Below are positions 38,462 to 49,552 of a stretch of 64,000 nucleotides of DNA, piece after piece (the first letter of the stretch is position 1; the number at the start of each line of letters is the position of its first letter). The translations under genes were made by a program, and so were the position numbers. The DNA is from JABFRG01 sp038210445. Lineage in GTDB: Bacteria > Myxococcota_A > Polyangia > Polyangiales > Polyangiaceae. The DNA lies in contig JBBQWQ010000005.1 of assembly GCA_038210445.1 (NCBI GenBank), positions 146,131 through 210,130 of the forward strand. Direction: 5' to 3'. A model generated the notes under the pieces. The model was not told the origin of the DNA, did no database searches, and saw only the letters and a program-made list of their open reading frames with translations.

Positions 38462-40000
38462 TTAGCGGCGGCGGAACGACGTGGACGGGGGGGCAGAGCG
38501 AGAAGCCGGAGCCGGCGATGCAGCTCGAGGGGCTGAGGGCGGCGCCGAATAGCTCGGCGTCGAGGGGCGCGAGTACGAGGGGCTCGACGGGCGCGCGAAC
38601 GAGGGGCTCGACGGGCTCGAGTAGCTGGGCGTCGAGGGACGTGAGAACGACGGCGGCGACGAGTAGGTGGGCGCCGACGGGCGGGCGTAGGAAGGGCTCG
38701 AGTACGACGGCGAAGACGGCTGCATCGACGGCGAGCTCGAGAAGCTGGGGCTAGAAGGCCGCGTCACCGAGGGCGGGGGACCCGACGGCCGGCTGGTCCA
38801 GGCGGAGGGCTGCTCGATGTGCGGCCGCACCGCGGGGCGAGGCTCCACGCCTTCGTAGCGCGGCGAAGTCGCCACCGACGTGCTGTCTGGGCCGCGGGTG
38901 CCGACCGACGTGGAGGGAGAAATGTCGCGGGGCATGGTGCTTCCACCGCTGCCCGCGGGCAGGTAGCGCGGGGCGGTGGCCACCGAAGAACCTTGCGGCA
39001 GCCGCGTGCTGGGCGGCGTGGCGCCGAGCGGCGTGGCCGTCTCCGGCCGCGAGAACGCCCGCGCTTTGGCAAGAGCAGGTTGATCGGTCGGCGGCCGCGG
39101 AACCGCGCCGCTGCCGAAGCCCAGCGAGTCGGGGGTCGGGCCGGTGTTCAAGTGGCGACCATCGGCCAGCGCCGCGCGGCCAGCGCCGCCCACCGAAGGA
39201 TTCGCGCCGACGCGATCACCGACCGACGGGTTGGCGCCCACGCGGCCGTTGACGCCGGGCGAAGCAGGCACGAACGGGCGCGTCTCGCCGCCGATGGTGG
39301 CGACCTGGGGCCCGCGCACCACGCGCCCGGCGACCACCGGGGAGAACACGTCGCCGCGACCGCAGAACACGTACGGGGCCGGCGGCGCTGCATAGAGGCC
39401 GACCGCATAGCCGTTGTACCAGTACCAGCTCGGAGGCATCGGGGCCCAACCCACGTAGCCGTAGCCCGTGGGGCCCACGCGCCAGCTCACCCAGGCGCCT
39501 GAGTAGGTGCGACCGGGAATCCACGACCAACCGCGACCGCCAATGTAGACCCAGCGACCGTAGTGAAACGGGGCCCAGCCCCAGGAGTAGTCGGACACCC
39601 ACACATACTCGTCGTCGTAGGCCCAGTGACCGCCGGTGACGTACGGGGCGAAGTCGTTGCCCACCACGGTGGTGCTGGGAACCCACACGGTGCCGTAGGT
39701 GCCGTCGTCGACCCAGGCGCCGTACGGCGTCAGCGGCTCGCGAAAGTCGGAGAGGGCGCTGGGATCGGTGTCGGTGTAGGCCGTGCCGTCGGCACCCATG
39801 ACCGCATCGCCCGAGGCTGCGACGCTGGTGGTCGCCGGCCCGCCGACCTCGGCCTCGCCGCTGGCGGTGAGCTGGGTGTTGGTCGGTGCACCCGGCGCCG
39901 GGTAGCGCGCGTCGTACGCCACGTAGGTTTCCTCGGCGCACGCGGGAAGCGCGAGCGCGAGAGCCATACAGAGGAAGAGGGGGCGTCGGGACATCATCAT
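38462..40000 (-). CDS. DUF6600 lipoprotein with a Ser/Pro/Tyr-rich tail
   Basis: A 512-residue lipoprotein (LALALPAC). Residues about 85-220 hold the aromatic motifs of the DUF6600 family: PYGAWVDDGTYGTVWVPS, WAYDDEYVWVSDYSWGWAPF, HYGRWVYIGGRGWSWIPG, GWAPMPPSWYWY. The last 130 residues are low-complexity PSSPSYS/RPSTPSYS units. Such tails are usually exposed or wall-associated. Function unknown. An inverted repeat upstream (40045-40073) may regulate it. Confidence 0.78.
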   Translation of the reverse strand: MMMSRRPLFLCMALALALPACAEETYVAYDARYPAPGAPTNTQLTASGEAEVGGPATTSVAASGDAVMGADGTAYTDTDPSALSDFREPLTPYGAWVDDGTYGTVWVPSTTVVGNDFAPYVTGGHWAYDDEYVWVSDYSWGWAPFHYGRWVYIGGRGWSWIPGRTYSGAWVSWRVGPTGYGYVGWAPMPPSWYWYNGYAVGLYAAPPAPYVFCGRGDVFSPVVAGRVVRGPQVATIGGETRPFVPASPGVNGRVGANPSVGDRVGANPSVGGAGRAALADGRHLNTGPTPDSLGFGSGAVPRPPTDQPALAKARAFSRPETATPLGATPPSTRLPQGSSVATAPRYLPAGSGGSTMPRDISPSTSVGTRGPDSTSVATSPRYEGVEPRPAVRPHIEQPSAWTSRPSGPPPSVTRPSSPSFSSSPSMQPSSPSYSSPSYARPSAPTYSSPPSFSRPSTPSYSSPSSPSFARPSSPSYSRPSTPSYSAPPSAPRAASPAPASRSAPPSTSFRRR

Positions 40001-40044
40001 GGGTTTAACCCTTCGACGGGCGAGGTCAGCAGATGTTTCGAAGT

Positions 40045-40073
40045 ATTAAGGTGCATCCTGAAGTTTCCTTAAT
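40045..40073. promoter_or_regulatory. ATTAAGG/CCTTAAT inverted repeat
   Basis: ATTAAGG at 40045-40051 and CCTTAAT at 40067-40073, 15 bases apart, about 45 bases upstream of the DUF6600 start at 40000. The remaining 313-base gap to the next gene at 40315 is AT-poorer and shows no gene. The repeat could be an operator or a small leader hairpin. Confidence 0.4.
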
Positions 40074-40314
40074 CTTAGACCCATCGGCGGCGGGGCGCCA
40101 ACGGTAGTTGCGAGCGGCGTGCCGGCCCGCCGAGCGCCCGCAGCCTAGTTCTTTCCGCGGCAATTCGGTTGAGCCCGACGAAAGTGTAATCGCCCGTTCA
40201 TGGCGAAGGCGTCCAACCTGGCGCGGATCGACCCGGCGTCTGCCATTTTGTCTCGCTTGCCTTGGTTGCAACGATTTCTCGAGATGGCGGGGCGACCTCT
40301 GCAATCCTAGGGGC

Positions 40315-41535
40315 ATGCGACTCTCCGCCTGGCTCTTCGGTGTCGGACTCTTTGCGGCCACCGCCTCCGCGCATGCCGAGGCCGTCACCGACCTTGCGCT
40401 CGCGTCCACCGCCGACGGCTTCCAACTCGTGGTCTCCAAGTCCGGCCAGGTGTTCACGCAGGCGCTCGCGCTCACCGGCGCGCCGAGCGGAAGCCCCGCG
40501 GTCATTGCGTCGCGCCGCACCGTGTCGCCCACTGCAGGCGGCGGGGCCTTCGTGCTCGCGCCGGGCGCGAAGGCGAACCTGCTCTCGTACCGCGAGGTGC
40601 TCGCCGACCGCACCGAGAACCGCTACCTGCTCTTTCCCGCCCGCGGCTCGGTGCTGGCGCTCTCGCCCAAGACCCTCGACCCCACCGCGAGCACCTCGGT
40701 TACGCCCCGCGCTGCCGGCGGGTTCTTCGGCCTTCGCGCCGAGTCGAGCGCCTACTTCGCCGACCTGGTGGCGGAAGACGGCACCGTCACCCCGGTGCGC
40801 GTGGGCGCGCTCTCCTCCGGCATGGTCGACGAGACCAAAGGCGAGGCAGTGGCTGTATCTTACACGGGTGGCGTACTGCGCACGGTGCGGCTCTTGCCGA
40901 GCGGCGCTCCTGCCACGTCGCTGGAAGACCGCACCAGCGCGCCAGGAATGGTCGCGCCCTACTTCTTCGCAGGCGACGGCGACCACCACGTGTTCCTCGG
41001 CAACCGCAGCGGCGCAGGCTTCGCCGCGGTGCAGCTCTCACGAAGCGGTGAGGCCGACGGGGGCGTCGCCAGCGGACCCAGCGGCGCCACGCTCCTCACG
41101 GTGGCGTCCGACTCCGACGCGGTGTTCACCGTCTCCGACACACCTGCGGGACTCGTCGCCCACCGCATCGGTCGCAACCTCTCAGTGCTTCCCGCGGGCG
41201 GCGTCGCCCTCGGGCGCGCGTCGACCCGTCCGGTTGCCGCCGCATGCAGCCCTGCCGCCTGCGCGGTGGCGCTGTACGATGGCCAGGTGGTGCGCACCCT
41301 GGCCGTGGGCCGCGACAACGCCGTATCGGGGCCGTTCGACGTCACCATCGTGGTCGACCCGCCGCTCGACGCCGGTACCAAGCCGCCGACGTCGGAGACG
41401 GTCGTCTCCAATCCGCTCTTCTCGGACACCGGCTGCAGCTGCGCCGAAGTGGGTGCTCCGTCGGGCCGCAATTCGTTCGCCGCTTCGGCGGCGCTCGTCG
41501 CAGTGGTGGCCTTGGTGCTCCGCCGTCGTCGCTGA
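40315..41535 (+). CDS. Surface protein with MYXO-CTERM-type sorting tail
   Basis: A 406-residue secreted protein. Signal peptide MRLSAWLFGVGLFAATASAHA. The middle is a repeat-rich, beta-propeller-like region (LALASTADGFQLVVSKSGQV, SYTGGVLRTVRLLPSGAP). The C-terminus has the layout of a MYXO-CTERM signal: a small Cys-Gly cluster (TGCSCAEVG), a hydrophobic helix (AASAALVAVVALVL) and a basic end (RRRR), which in myxobacteria is processed for surface attachment. Binding target unknown. It ends about 107 bases before prkA. Confidence 0.82.
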   Translation: MRLSAWLFGVGLFAATASAHAEAVTDLALASTADGFQLVVSKSGQVFTQALALTGAPSGSPAVIASRRTVSPTAGGGAFVLAPGAKANLLSYREVLADRTENRYLLFPARGSVLALSPKTLDPTASTSVTPRAAGGFFGLRAESSAYFADLVAEDGTVTPVRVGALSSGMVDETKGEAVAVSYTGGVLRTVRLLPSGAPATSLEDRTSAPGMVAPYFFAGDGDHHVFLGNRSGAGFAAVQLSRSGEADGGVASGPSGATLLTVASDSDAVFTVSDTPAGLVAHRIGRNLSVLPAGGVALGRASTRPVAAACSPAACAVALYDGQVVRTLAVGRDNAVSGPFDVTIVVDPPLDAGTKPPTSETVVSNPLFSDTGCSCAEVGAPSGRNSFAASAALVAVVALVLRRRR

Positions 41536-41554
41536 GGCAGCGCGCGGAGCGCCG

Positions 41555-41603
41555 GCAATTTACGGGTCTCCGTTTCTCGATGGATTCCCCACCCGGAAAT
41601 TGC
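41555..41603. promoter_or_regulatory. Imperfect inverted repeat upstream of prkA
   Basis: GCAATTTACGGGT at 41555-41567 pairs with ACCCGGAAATTGC at 41591-41603 (12 of 13 positions), ending 38 bases before the prkA start. It may be an operator or a leader hairpin controlling the kinase; no T-tract follows, so a classical terminator of the upstream gene is less likely. Confidence 0.45.
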
Positions 41604-41641
41604 GATCCTGTTATCGTCGACTGATCCAGCGAGGAAAGAAC

Positions 41642-43702
<2,061 letters not shown>

Positions 43703-43750
43703 GCTGAAGGAGCAAGCGAGCTGCCGTCATTCACGCCCCGAACGCGCCGC

Positions 43751-44263
43751 GTGCCGACCTCACCGCTTCTGGGTGGGGTGCTGGCCGCGGCGCTTTGCTT
43801 TTCTGCGGCGGCCTCTGCGCAGGCCGAAGCGCCGCTCGAGCCCGACGAGACCACCGAGCTGCGCCTCTATCCGCGCGGTCAGGCCTGGCAGTTCTCGCCT
43901 TTGGTGGCCGAGACCACCTGCGACCCGCATTGCGCCTTCAAGATCGCGAGCGGGCTCTACAAGGTGGTGATCGGCGACGTGAAGGAGGAGATCAAGCTGC
44001 TCCCGGGGAGAGCGACGATTCGCTACTCCGAGGGCTCGCCCGCGCTTCGGTGGGGCGGCTTGGCGGTGGCGGGTCTGGGGGTTGTGCTGGGCGGTGCGCT
44101 GGTGACGGCCTGGGGCGAGCGCGAGGAGCCGCTCGGCCCGCGGGAGGGGCGGGTGCTGACGGCGGGGCTGGGGGTGGGTCTGGCGATGGTGGTGGTGGGC
44201 GGCGCGTTCTTCCTCCTGAGCGGACCCGCGATCAGCGTCGATCAACGGTTGCGACGGCGCTGA
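43751..44263 (+). CDS. Small exported membrane protein
   Basis: A 170-residue protein of unknown function. N-terminal signal (LLGGVLAAALCFSAAASAQA), a soluble stretch with two Cys (ETTCDPHCAFKIASGLYKVV), then two hydrophobic helices (LAVAGLGVVLGGALVTA, GLGVGLAMVVVGGAFFLL) near the C-terminus. GTG start. It stands 48 bases after prkA and may be co-transcribed with it. Confidence 0.6.
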   Translation: MPTSPLLGGVLAAALCFSAAASAQAEAPLEPDETTELRLYPRGQAWQFSPLVAETTCDPHCAFKIASGLYKVVIGDVKEEIKLLPGRATIRYSEGSPALRWGGLAVAGLGVVLGGALVTAWGEREEPLGPREGRVLTAGLGVGLAMVVVGGAFFLLSGPAISVDQRLRRR

Positions 44264-44357
44264 TCCACTTCGCTAGAGCGTGAAGCCCGAGGGCGGCACG
44301 CGTCGATGTTAGGTCGTGTTAGCGGCGGGGCGCCCACGCGGCGGGCAGCATCGACGC

Positions 44358-45926
44358 ATGAAGAGACTGCCCGTCATCGTCGCCCTTTCCCTTTCGATTG
44401 CCTGCTCTGCGACCGGCGGCCCGGTCGCACCACCTCCAACTTCCGATGCGGGCGCAGACGCAGGCCCGGCCATCGAGCCCGTGGCGTGGACCCCCTGCGA
44501 CCTCTACACCGAGGGAGGGGGACCACCCGCCGAGTGCGCGACCATCCAGACGCCGCTCGACGCCAAGAACCCAAAAGGGGAAACCATCGAAATGTTCGTG
44601 AAGCGCTTCAAGCCCAAGGGCGGCAAGAGCCTGCGCGCATTGTGGCTGTTGCAGGGAGGGCCGGGCGCCTCCGGCCACGTCTTCGAGAAGCTCTCCGAGC
44701 AGATTGCCACCAAGTACCCCGACGTGGACTACTACATGCCTGATCACCGCGGCACGGGCGGTTCAACCCGGCTCGGGTGCCCTGTTCAAGAAGCCGCGAG
44801 CAGCGAAGGGGGTATCTCTATCACCGACGCAGAGTGGCCTGCCTGCGTCGCCGACATCAAGGCGCGCGAGAGCGCGCGCCTTCCGCACTTCAACACCAGC
44901 AACGCGGCCAACGACCTGGGGGTGATGATCGAGCGCACGAAGACGCCGGCGCAGCCGGTGTTCGTGTACGGCGTTTCCTACGGCACCTATCTCGCCCACC
45001 GCTACCTGCAGCTCTACCCTTCACAGGCCGCTGGCGTTGCCTTCGACTCCACCGCTCCCCAGGGCGCGAGCTTGGCCCGCCAAGACGAGGACGCGAATGA
45101 AGCCATGAAGGACTTTATGGCGGTATGCGCGCAAGATGCCGTGTGCGGCCAGAAACTGGGGAGCGACCCCTGGTCACGGGCGGTAGCGCTGCAAGCCAAG
45201 CTCAAGAGTGGCCATTGCGCGGCCGTCGCGCCTCCGGACTTTCCCCTCCACGTGCTGTTTCGGCGCGCGTTCGGTCAACTGCTCATGGACTTCACCCTGC
45301 GCGGCTACATTCCCTCCATGGTCTATCGCCTCGACCGCTGCAATGCCGACGACGTAGTCGCCCTGAAACAGCTCGTGTTCCAGCTCACCCAGGAGCAGCC
45401 GCCGGACCAAGAGGCGATACGCTGGGGGTGGATTGTCTCGCAGAACATCACGCTATCGGAGCTGTGGGAGAGCCCGTCGCCCACCCGAGAAGACCTCGCG
45501 CGAACACGCGAAACCCTGGTTGCTTCGCGCGACGTCACCACGTTGTTCGAGCCGGTCGTCGGCATCTGGCCCACCTACACGCCCGACGACTACGCCAGGT
45601 CCTGGGCGACTTCCGACTCGCCCGTGCTCTTCCTGCAGGGAGGTCTCGACCCCGCGACGCTGCTGCGGAAGGCCCGCGAGGCAAAGCCCCATTTCACGAA
45701 ACCGAACCAACACTGGGTCGAGATTCCGACCGCCTCGCATACCGTGATCGCTTCCTCCGCCACATCGGACAAGCGCTCCTGTGGGACCATGATCCTCATG
45801 AGCTTCATCGAGAATCCCAAAGGGGAGCTCGACACCAGCTGCCTAGCCCGAGTCCTTCCGGTCAATTTTGCCGGGACGGAGACGTTCACCCGCGCGCTGT
45901 ATGGCAAGTTGGATATGTGGGAGTAG
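44358..45926 (+). CDS. Secreted alpha/beta-hydrolase (tripeptidyl-aminopeptidase-like)
   Basis: A 522-residue lipoprotein (ALSLSIAC), with an Asp/Ala linker typical of this organism. The hydrolase core shows the oxyanion loop WLLQGGPGASG, the nucleophile elbow VYGVSYGTYLAHRY, the acid in FLQGGLDP and the His in IPTASHTV, plus the C-terminal Cys-paired region of SCTA/tripeptidyl aminopeptidase relatives. Likely releases short peptides or amino acids from the N-terminus of substrates outside the cell. Confidence 0.88.
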   Translation: MKRLPVIVALSLSIACSATGGPVAPPPTSDAGADAGPAIEPVAWTPCDLYTEGGGPPAECATIQTPLDAKNPKGETIEMFVKRFKPKGGKSLRALWLLQGGPGASGHVFEKLSEQIATKYPDVDYYMPDHRGTGGSTRLGCPVQEAASSEGGISITDAEWPACVADIKARESARLPHFNTSNAANDLGVMIERTKTPAQPVFVYGVSYGTYLAHRYLQLYPSQAAGVAFDSTAPQGASLARQDEDANEAMKDFMAVCAQDAVCGQKLGSDPWSRAVALQAKLKSGHCAAVAPPDFPLHVLFRRAFGQLLMDFTLRGYIPSMVYRLDRCNADDVVALKQLVFQLTQEQPPDQEAIRWGWIVSQNITLSELWESPSPTREDLARTRETLVASRDVTTLFEPVVGIWPTYTPDDYARSWATSDSPVLFLQGGLDPATLLRKAREAKPHFTKPNQHWVEIPTASHTVIASSATSDKRSCGTMILMSFIENPKGELDTSCLARVLPVNFAGTETFTRALYGKLDMWE

Positions 45927-45946
45927 CGGTTCGCGGTGGGTGCGGG

Positions 45947-48325
45947 TCAGGCATCGAGCCAGCGTACCCGGACCCGCGCGTCGAGCGCGTACCCGTCGTC
46001 CGACGTGCGGAGAATCGACTCTAGCCCCAGCGCCCGTAGCCGGCGGATGGCCATGTACACCCGCGCGGTTCCCGACTCGTGAAGCATCTTCTCGTCGGGC
46101 CAGCCCGCGGCGAGGACTTCGGAGACCGAGAGCGCGGCCCGCTTGTCAGCAGCGAGGTTGTTCGCGAGGGCCACCAGGATGCGCCGCAGGGGGCCCCGGC
46201 GACCGAAGTCGACGGTGCGCGAGAGGAGCTCGAAGGAGCGGCCATCGCGGGTTAGGGTCAAGAGCACCGGAGCCGGGGCGCCTGCGCGGGCGAGGGTGCA
46301 CCGCACCAGGTCTCTTCTTTCGCGCCAGGTCGGGGCGTCGGTACGTCGCAAGAGCGCGTCGATCTCGTCGAGCCCGCGTTCTGCCGCGTGGTCGTCGCCG
46401 CGTCTTTGCGCTGTGTGCACCAGACCGAAGCGTGCCTCCAGCTCGCCCTCGATGTCGTCCTGGAGCGCGACCTCGTCGCGGGCGCGCAGGAATCGTTGCT
46501 CCGCTTGGTCGAGGGTGCCCCGGTGCAGGGCGATGGACCCTTGGTAGGTCGACAGGCGCGCGAGCTGAAACGTATCGGACACCACGCGGAAGCGCTCGTG
46601 CGCCTCGGAGAGGTAGCGAGCAGCCGCGTCGCAGCGACCCAGCGAGATATGCAGGCCGACGCACCCGGCGAGCGCCAGGCCCTCGAGGCGCAGGGCCTTT
46701 GCCGCGCACGCCGCGGCGCAGGCCCTTCGATAGGCGGCCTCCGCGCCCGTGACGTCTCCGTCGGCGAGCAGGAGCCCCGCCAACGCACGCTCGAGGGTCG
46801 ATTGGAGGCGGTCGTCGACCACGCGCCGGGCGATGGCGCGCGCGCGATGCAAAGTGTCGCGCGCCTCCTCCGTTCGTCCCAGCACCAGCAGGGAGGTCGC
46901 GAGGTGGGCGAGCAGCCAGGAGGTTCGTACTTCGTCCCCGGTGGTCTCGGCCATCGCGATGCCTTCCGTGAACGGAGCGAGGGAAGCTACGTACTGCCCG
47001 CGGAACGACTCGAGGCGTCCCAGTGCATACAGGAGGTCCACGGTGGCGGCGGCGTGCGCTGGGACGGCCTGCGGAAGGCCGTCGCGAAGGCTCGCGGCGA
47101 TCGAACGTTCAAGTGTGGAGCGGTGCAGCCCGGAGGGGCCGTGCGCAGCGAGACTCGGCTCGACGACGACGGCGAGTCGAAGGGCTCGCGGCGAATCGCG
47201 CTCGATGGCGTGCTCCCACGCTGCGAGCAGGTCTTCGCGCTCACGCGCCAGCCGAGCCCAGCTCGACGGCAGATCGGCGCGCGGTCTCGGGCTCTCCGCA
47301 AGGTAGGCCGAGAGCCTTGCCAACGAGGGCTCCAGTAGCGCTTCACTCTCGGCCTTGCGGAGCGCGTAGGCGCGCACGCCTTCGAGCATGCAGTAGTGGG
47401 TTTCTTCGCCGGCGGCCGTCGCCTCGACCAGAGACGCCGAGACCAGAGCCGCCACCAGAGCCGTCGTCCGCGATGTCCCCGCCACGGCGCGCGCGGCGTC
47501 GAGCGTGAAGGTCCCCCGGAGCACGCCCAAGGCGGCAAAGCATCTTCGCTCCGCCGCCGCAAGGAGCGCCCACGAAGCCTCAAGCGCGTGGTCCAGGGCA
47601 TCGAGAGCGAGCTCTCCTTGGTCGAGCGCCAAGAGCGTCTCTGGCGCGCCGATCGCCGCGACCCACCCGGCAACGATCTCGATGGCGAGCGGCAACCCTC
47701 CCGTTCGCTCTGCGAGGTCCGCGGCAAGCGCGGGCGCTAATGTGCGTCGAGGTGCACCTTGCTGCACCCGATGTGCAAGCAGCGCACCCGCGACCTCGCG
47801 GGGCAGCGGATGGAGCACGACGATCGCCTCGGTCGAGAGTCCTAGCGCCGTTCGTGAGCAAACGACGAAGGCCGCCTCGGCGGTCTCCGCGAGGATATCT
47901 TCCACCACCGACCGTACCGCCGGTCGCGCGTCGTCGACCGCGTCGAGAATCAGCACAGGCGACGGACGGCCTCGGAGGTCGAGCAGACGCACGATGCGCT
48001 CCAGCAGCAGACCTTGGTTCGAGGTTCGGGTGGAGACCCCGAGCGCCCGGGCGATGGCCGAGAGGACGGCTCCGCGGGTCGTGCTCGGCGCCACCGACAG
48101 AAACGACGGACGGCGACCGCCTTGCGCGAGGCGGCTCGCGACGGCCCGGGCGAGCGTGGTCTTACCGACCCCCGGAGGTCCACGCAACGTGACGAGTCGT
48201 TCGCCGCCCGAGAGCATGCGGCACACGGCGTCGAGCTCGTCGGCGCGGCCATGGAGTGCCCGCGAAGGAGCCGTCTCGGGTTCGGGTTCCGCGTGCATGG
48301 CCAGCTCGCCGAAACTCTCGCACAT
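45947..48325 (-). CDS. STAND ATPase regulator with TPR and C-terminal winged helix
   Basis: A 792-residue regulator. Residues 35-330 form an NB-ARC-like STAND ATPase with Walker A GPPGVGKTTLAR and a Walker B-like VLILDAVDD; the middle is TPR-rich (GEETHYCMLEGVRAYALRKA, SLAPFTEGIAMAETTGDE, DTLHRARAIARRVVDDRLQ); the last about 90 residues read like an OmpR-type winged helix (VSEVLAAGWPDEKMLHESGT, VYMAIRRLRALGLESILRT). In SARP/AfsR proteins the DNA-binding domain is normally N-terminal, so its position here is unusual. Ligand unknown. Confidence 0.82.
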   Translation of the reverse strand: MCESFGELAMHAEPEPETAPSRALHGRADELDAVCRMLSGGERLVTLRGPPGVGKTTLARAVASRLAQGGRRPSFLSVAPSTTRGAVLSAIARALGVSTRTSNQGLLLERIVRLLDLRGRPSPVLILDAVDDARPAVRSVVEDILAETAEAAFVVCSRTALGLSTEAIVVLHPLPREVAGALLAHRVQQGAPRRTLAPALAADLAERTGGLPLAIEIVAGWVAAIGAPETLLALDQGELALDALDHALEASWALLAAAERRCFAALGVLRGTFTLDAARAVAGTSRTTALVAALVSASLVEATAAGEETHYCMLEGVRAYALRKAESEALLEPSLARLSAYLAESPRPRADLPSSWARLAREREDLLAAWEHAIERDSPRALRLAVVVEPSLAAHGPSGLHRSTLERSIAASLRDGLPQAVPAHAAATVDLLYALGRLESFRGQYVASLAPFTEGIAMAETTGDEVRTSWLLAHLATSLLVLGRTEEARDTLHRARAIARRVVDDRLQSTLERALAGLLLADGDVTGAEAAYRRACAAACAAKALRLEGLALAGCVGLHISLGRCDAAARYLSEAHERFRVVSDTFQLARLSTYQGSIALHRGTLDQAEQRFLRARDEVALQDDIEGELEARFGLVHTAQRRGDDHAAERGLDEIDALLRRTDAPTWRERRDLVRCTLARAGAPAPVLLTLTRDGRSFELLSRTVDFGRRGPLRRILVALANNLAADKRAALSVSEVLAAGWPDEKMLHESGTARVYMAIRRLRALGLESILRTSDDGYALDARVRVRWLDA

Positions 48326-48364
48326 CGCCCGGCGGTCGCCCAGCAGACCGTGCGCTCGGGTTCG

Positions 48365-49405
48365 TCAGAGCGTGACGTCGGAGGGAGCCGGGGGCGGCGT
48401 GGGCGCCTGCGGTGCGGGCTGACCCGGGGCCGAAGGGTCTGACGACGGTGGCGTGGGGTGTGCCGATTTTTCACGCTCCATGCGCTCGATGCGTTTGTCG
48501 TGGCCCTCCCATAGGTCGAAGTCGAAGCCCGCGGTGATCATCCCGCCGAAAGAGTAGTTCACGGCGGATTTGTACGAGGTGATGGGCTTGTAGAAGAGCG
48601 CCGAGAGCCGGATGTGCTCGAACGAGACGCCGTACCCGCCGCCCAGCATGAACACCAAGCCGTTGCCGGACAGGGCGTCGGCGTCTGGCTGCGTAGCGAA
48701 GCCGTCGTTCTGAAAGCCGCTGTGGGCGCCGAGCAGCAAGAACGCGTGCCCGTACCGCGGGTCGAAGGTGAAGCTGGGCGAGAGCGAGATGTTCGCGACC
48801 ATGCGCTCCTGCGAGCCCTCGCCCACGAGCTTGTAGGTGGCCTGATTCCAATAGTCGACGCACACGTCGGCGCTCGTGCCGGCGCAGGGCGAGCTGCTGG
48901 GGTTGGTCCGAGCCCACCGCGCGTAGGGCAGGTCGTAGAACATGAGGTTGAACGCGGCGCCGATGTTGAAGAGCTTCTTCTTGTCGAGGGCGAACGAGAG
49001 GCGGAGCTCGGGGCCCCACCCGAGGATGGAGTCGCGCTTGGGGATGGGCGGCGTGCCCACCGCAGTCTTCTCGGTCCACGCGAACGCCGAGTAGCTGACG
49101 CGCGCGCCGATCTCCACGTTCTCGTGGAGGCCCAGCCCGGCGCTGCCTTCCACGGTCGTCTCCGGAACGTGCAGCGCGCTCTGATGCACCGTGGGCAAGG
49201 GATCGGTGAGCACGGAGGCGTGTGAAATGGTGCCGTCGGCGCGGATTTTTCCCTCGCCCGCGGTCTGGCCGTCCCAGGCGAGGGGCCGCGCAGAGGGTAC
49301 GAAGGCCGCGTTTCGATAGGCGGTCTGGGGCGCGCATCCGCTCCCCAAACCGAGCAAAGCAACCGCCGCGCCCACCGAGGCCAAGCGAAAAGGGAAAGTC
49401 GACAT
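48365..49405 (-). CDS. Outer-membrane lipoprotein, probable beta-barrel
   Basis: A 346-residue protein with a lipobox-like Cys (LLGLGSGC). The chain is rich in aromatic and Gly-flanked strands (VEIGARVSYSAFAWTEKTAV, ELRLSFALDKKKLFNIGAAF, GNGLVFMLGGGYGVSFEH, NYSFGGMITAGFDFDLW) and ends in a Pro/Ala low-complexity tail. It precedes the STAND regulator in the same direction with a 39-base gap, so the two may be one unit. Function unknown. Confidence 0.7.
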   Translation of the reverse strand: MSTFPFRLASVGAAVALLGLGSGCAPQTAYRNAAFVPSARPLAWDGQTAGEGKIRADGTISHASVLTDPLPTVHQSALHVPETTVEGSAGLGLHENVEIGARVSYSAFAWTEKTAVGTPPIPKRDSILGWGPELRLSFALDKKKLFNIGAAFNLMFYDLPYARWARTNPSSSPCAGTSADVCVDYWNQATYKLVGEGSQERMVANISLSPSFTFDPRYGHAFLLLGAHSGFQNDGFATQPDADALSGNGLVFMLGGGYGVSFEHIRLSALFYKPITSYKSAVNYSFGGMITAGFDFDLWEGHDKRIERMEREKSAHPTPPSSDPSAPGQPAPQAPTPPPAPSDVTL

Positions 49406-49552
49406 CGGCGCCCACCAAGCGAGACCCGTGCCAACCGGCAATTCAAGGTGAACGATCATTTGCAGGGCACCAGGGAGGCCACTCTGTGAACCCGTGTTCG
49501 CTCCCGGCCATGACATCTGGTGCGGGGTCGTGGCATGGTGCGCGCCGTTGCC

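Noticed and set aside
45174..45410. Minus-strand frames inside the alpha/beta hydrolase
   Set aside because: Antisense to well-formed catalytic motifs.
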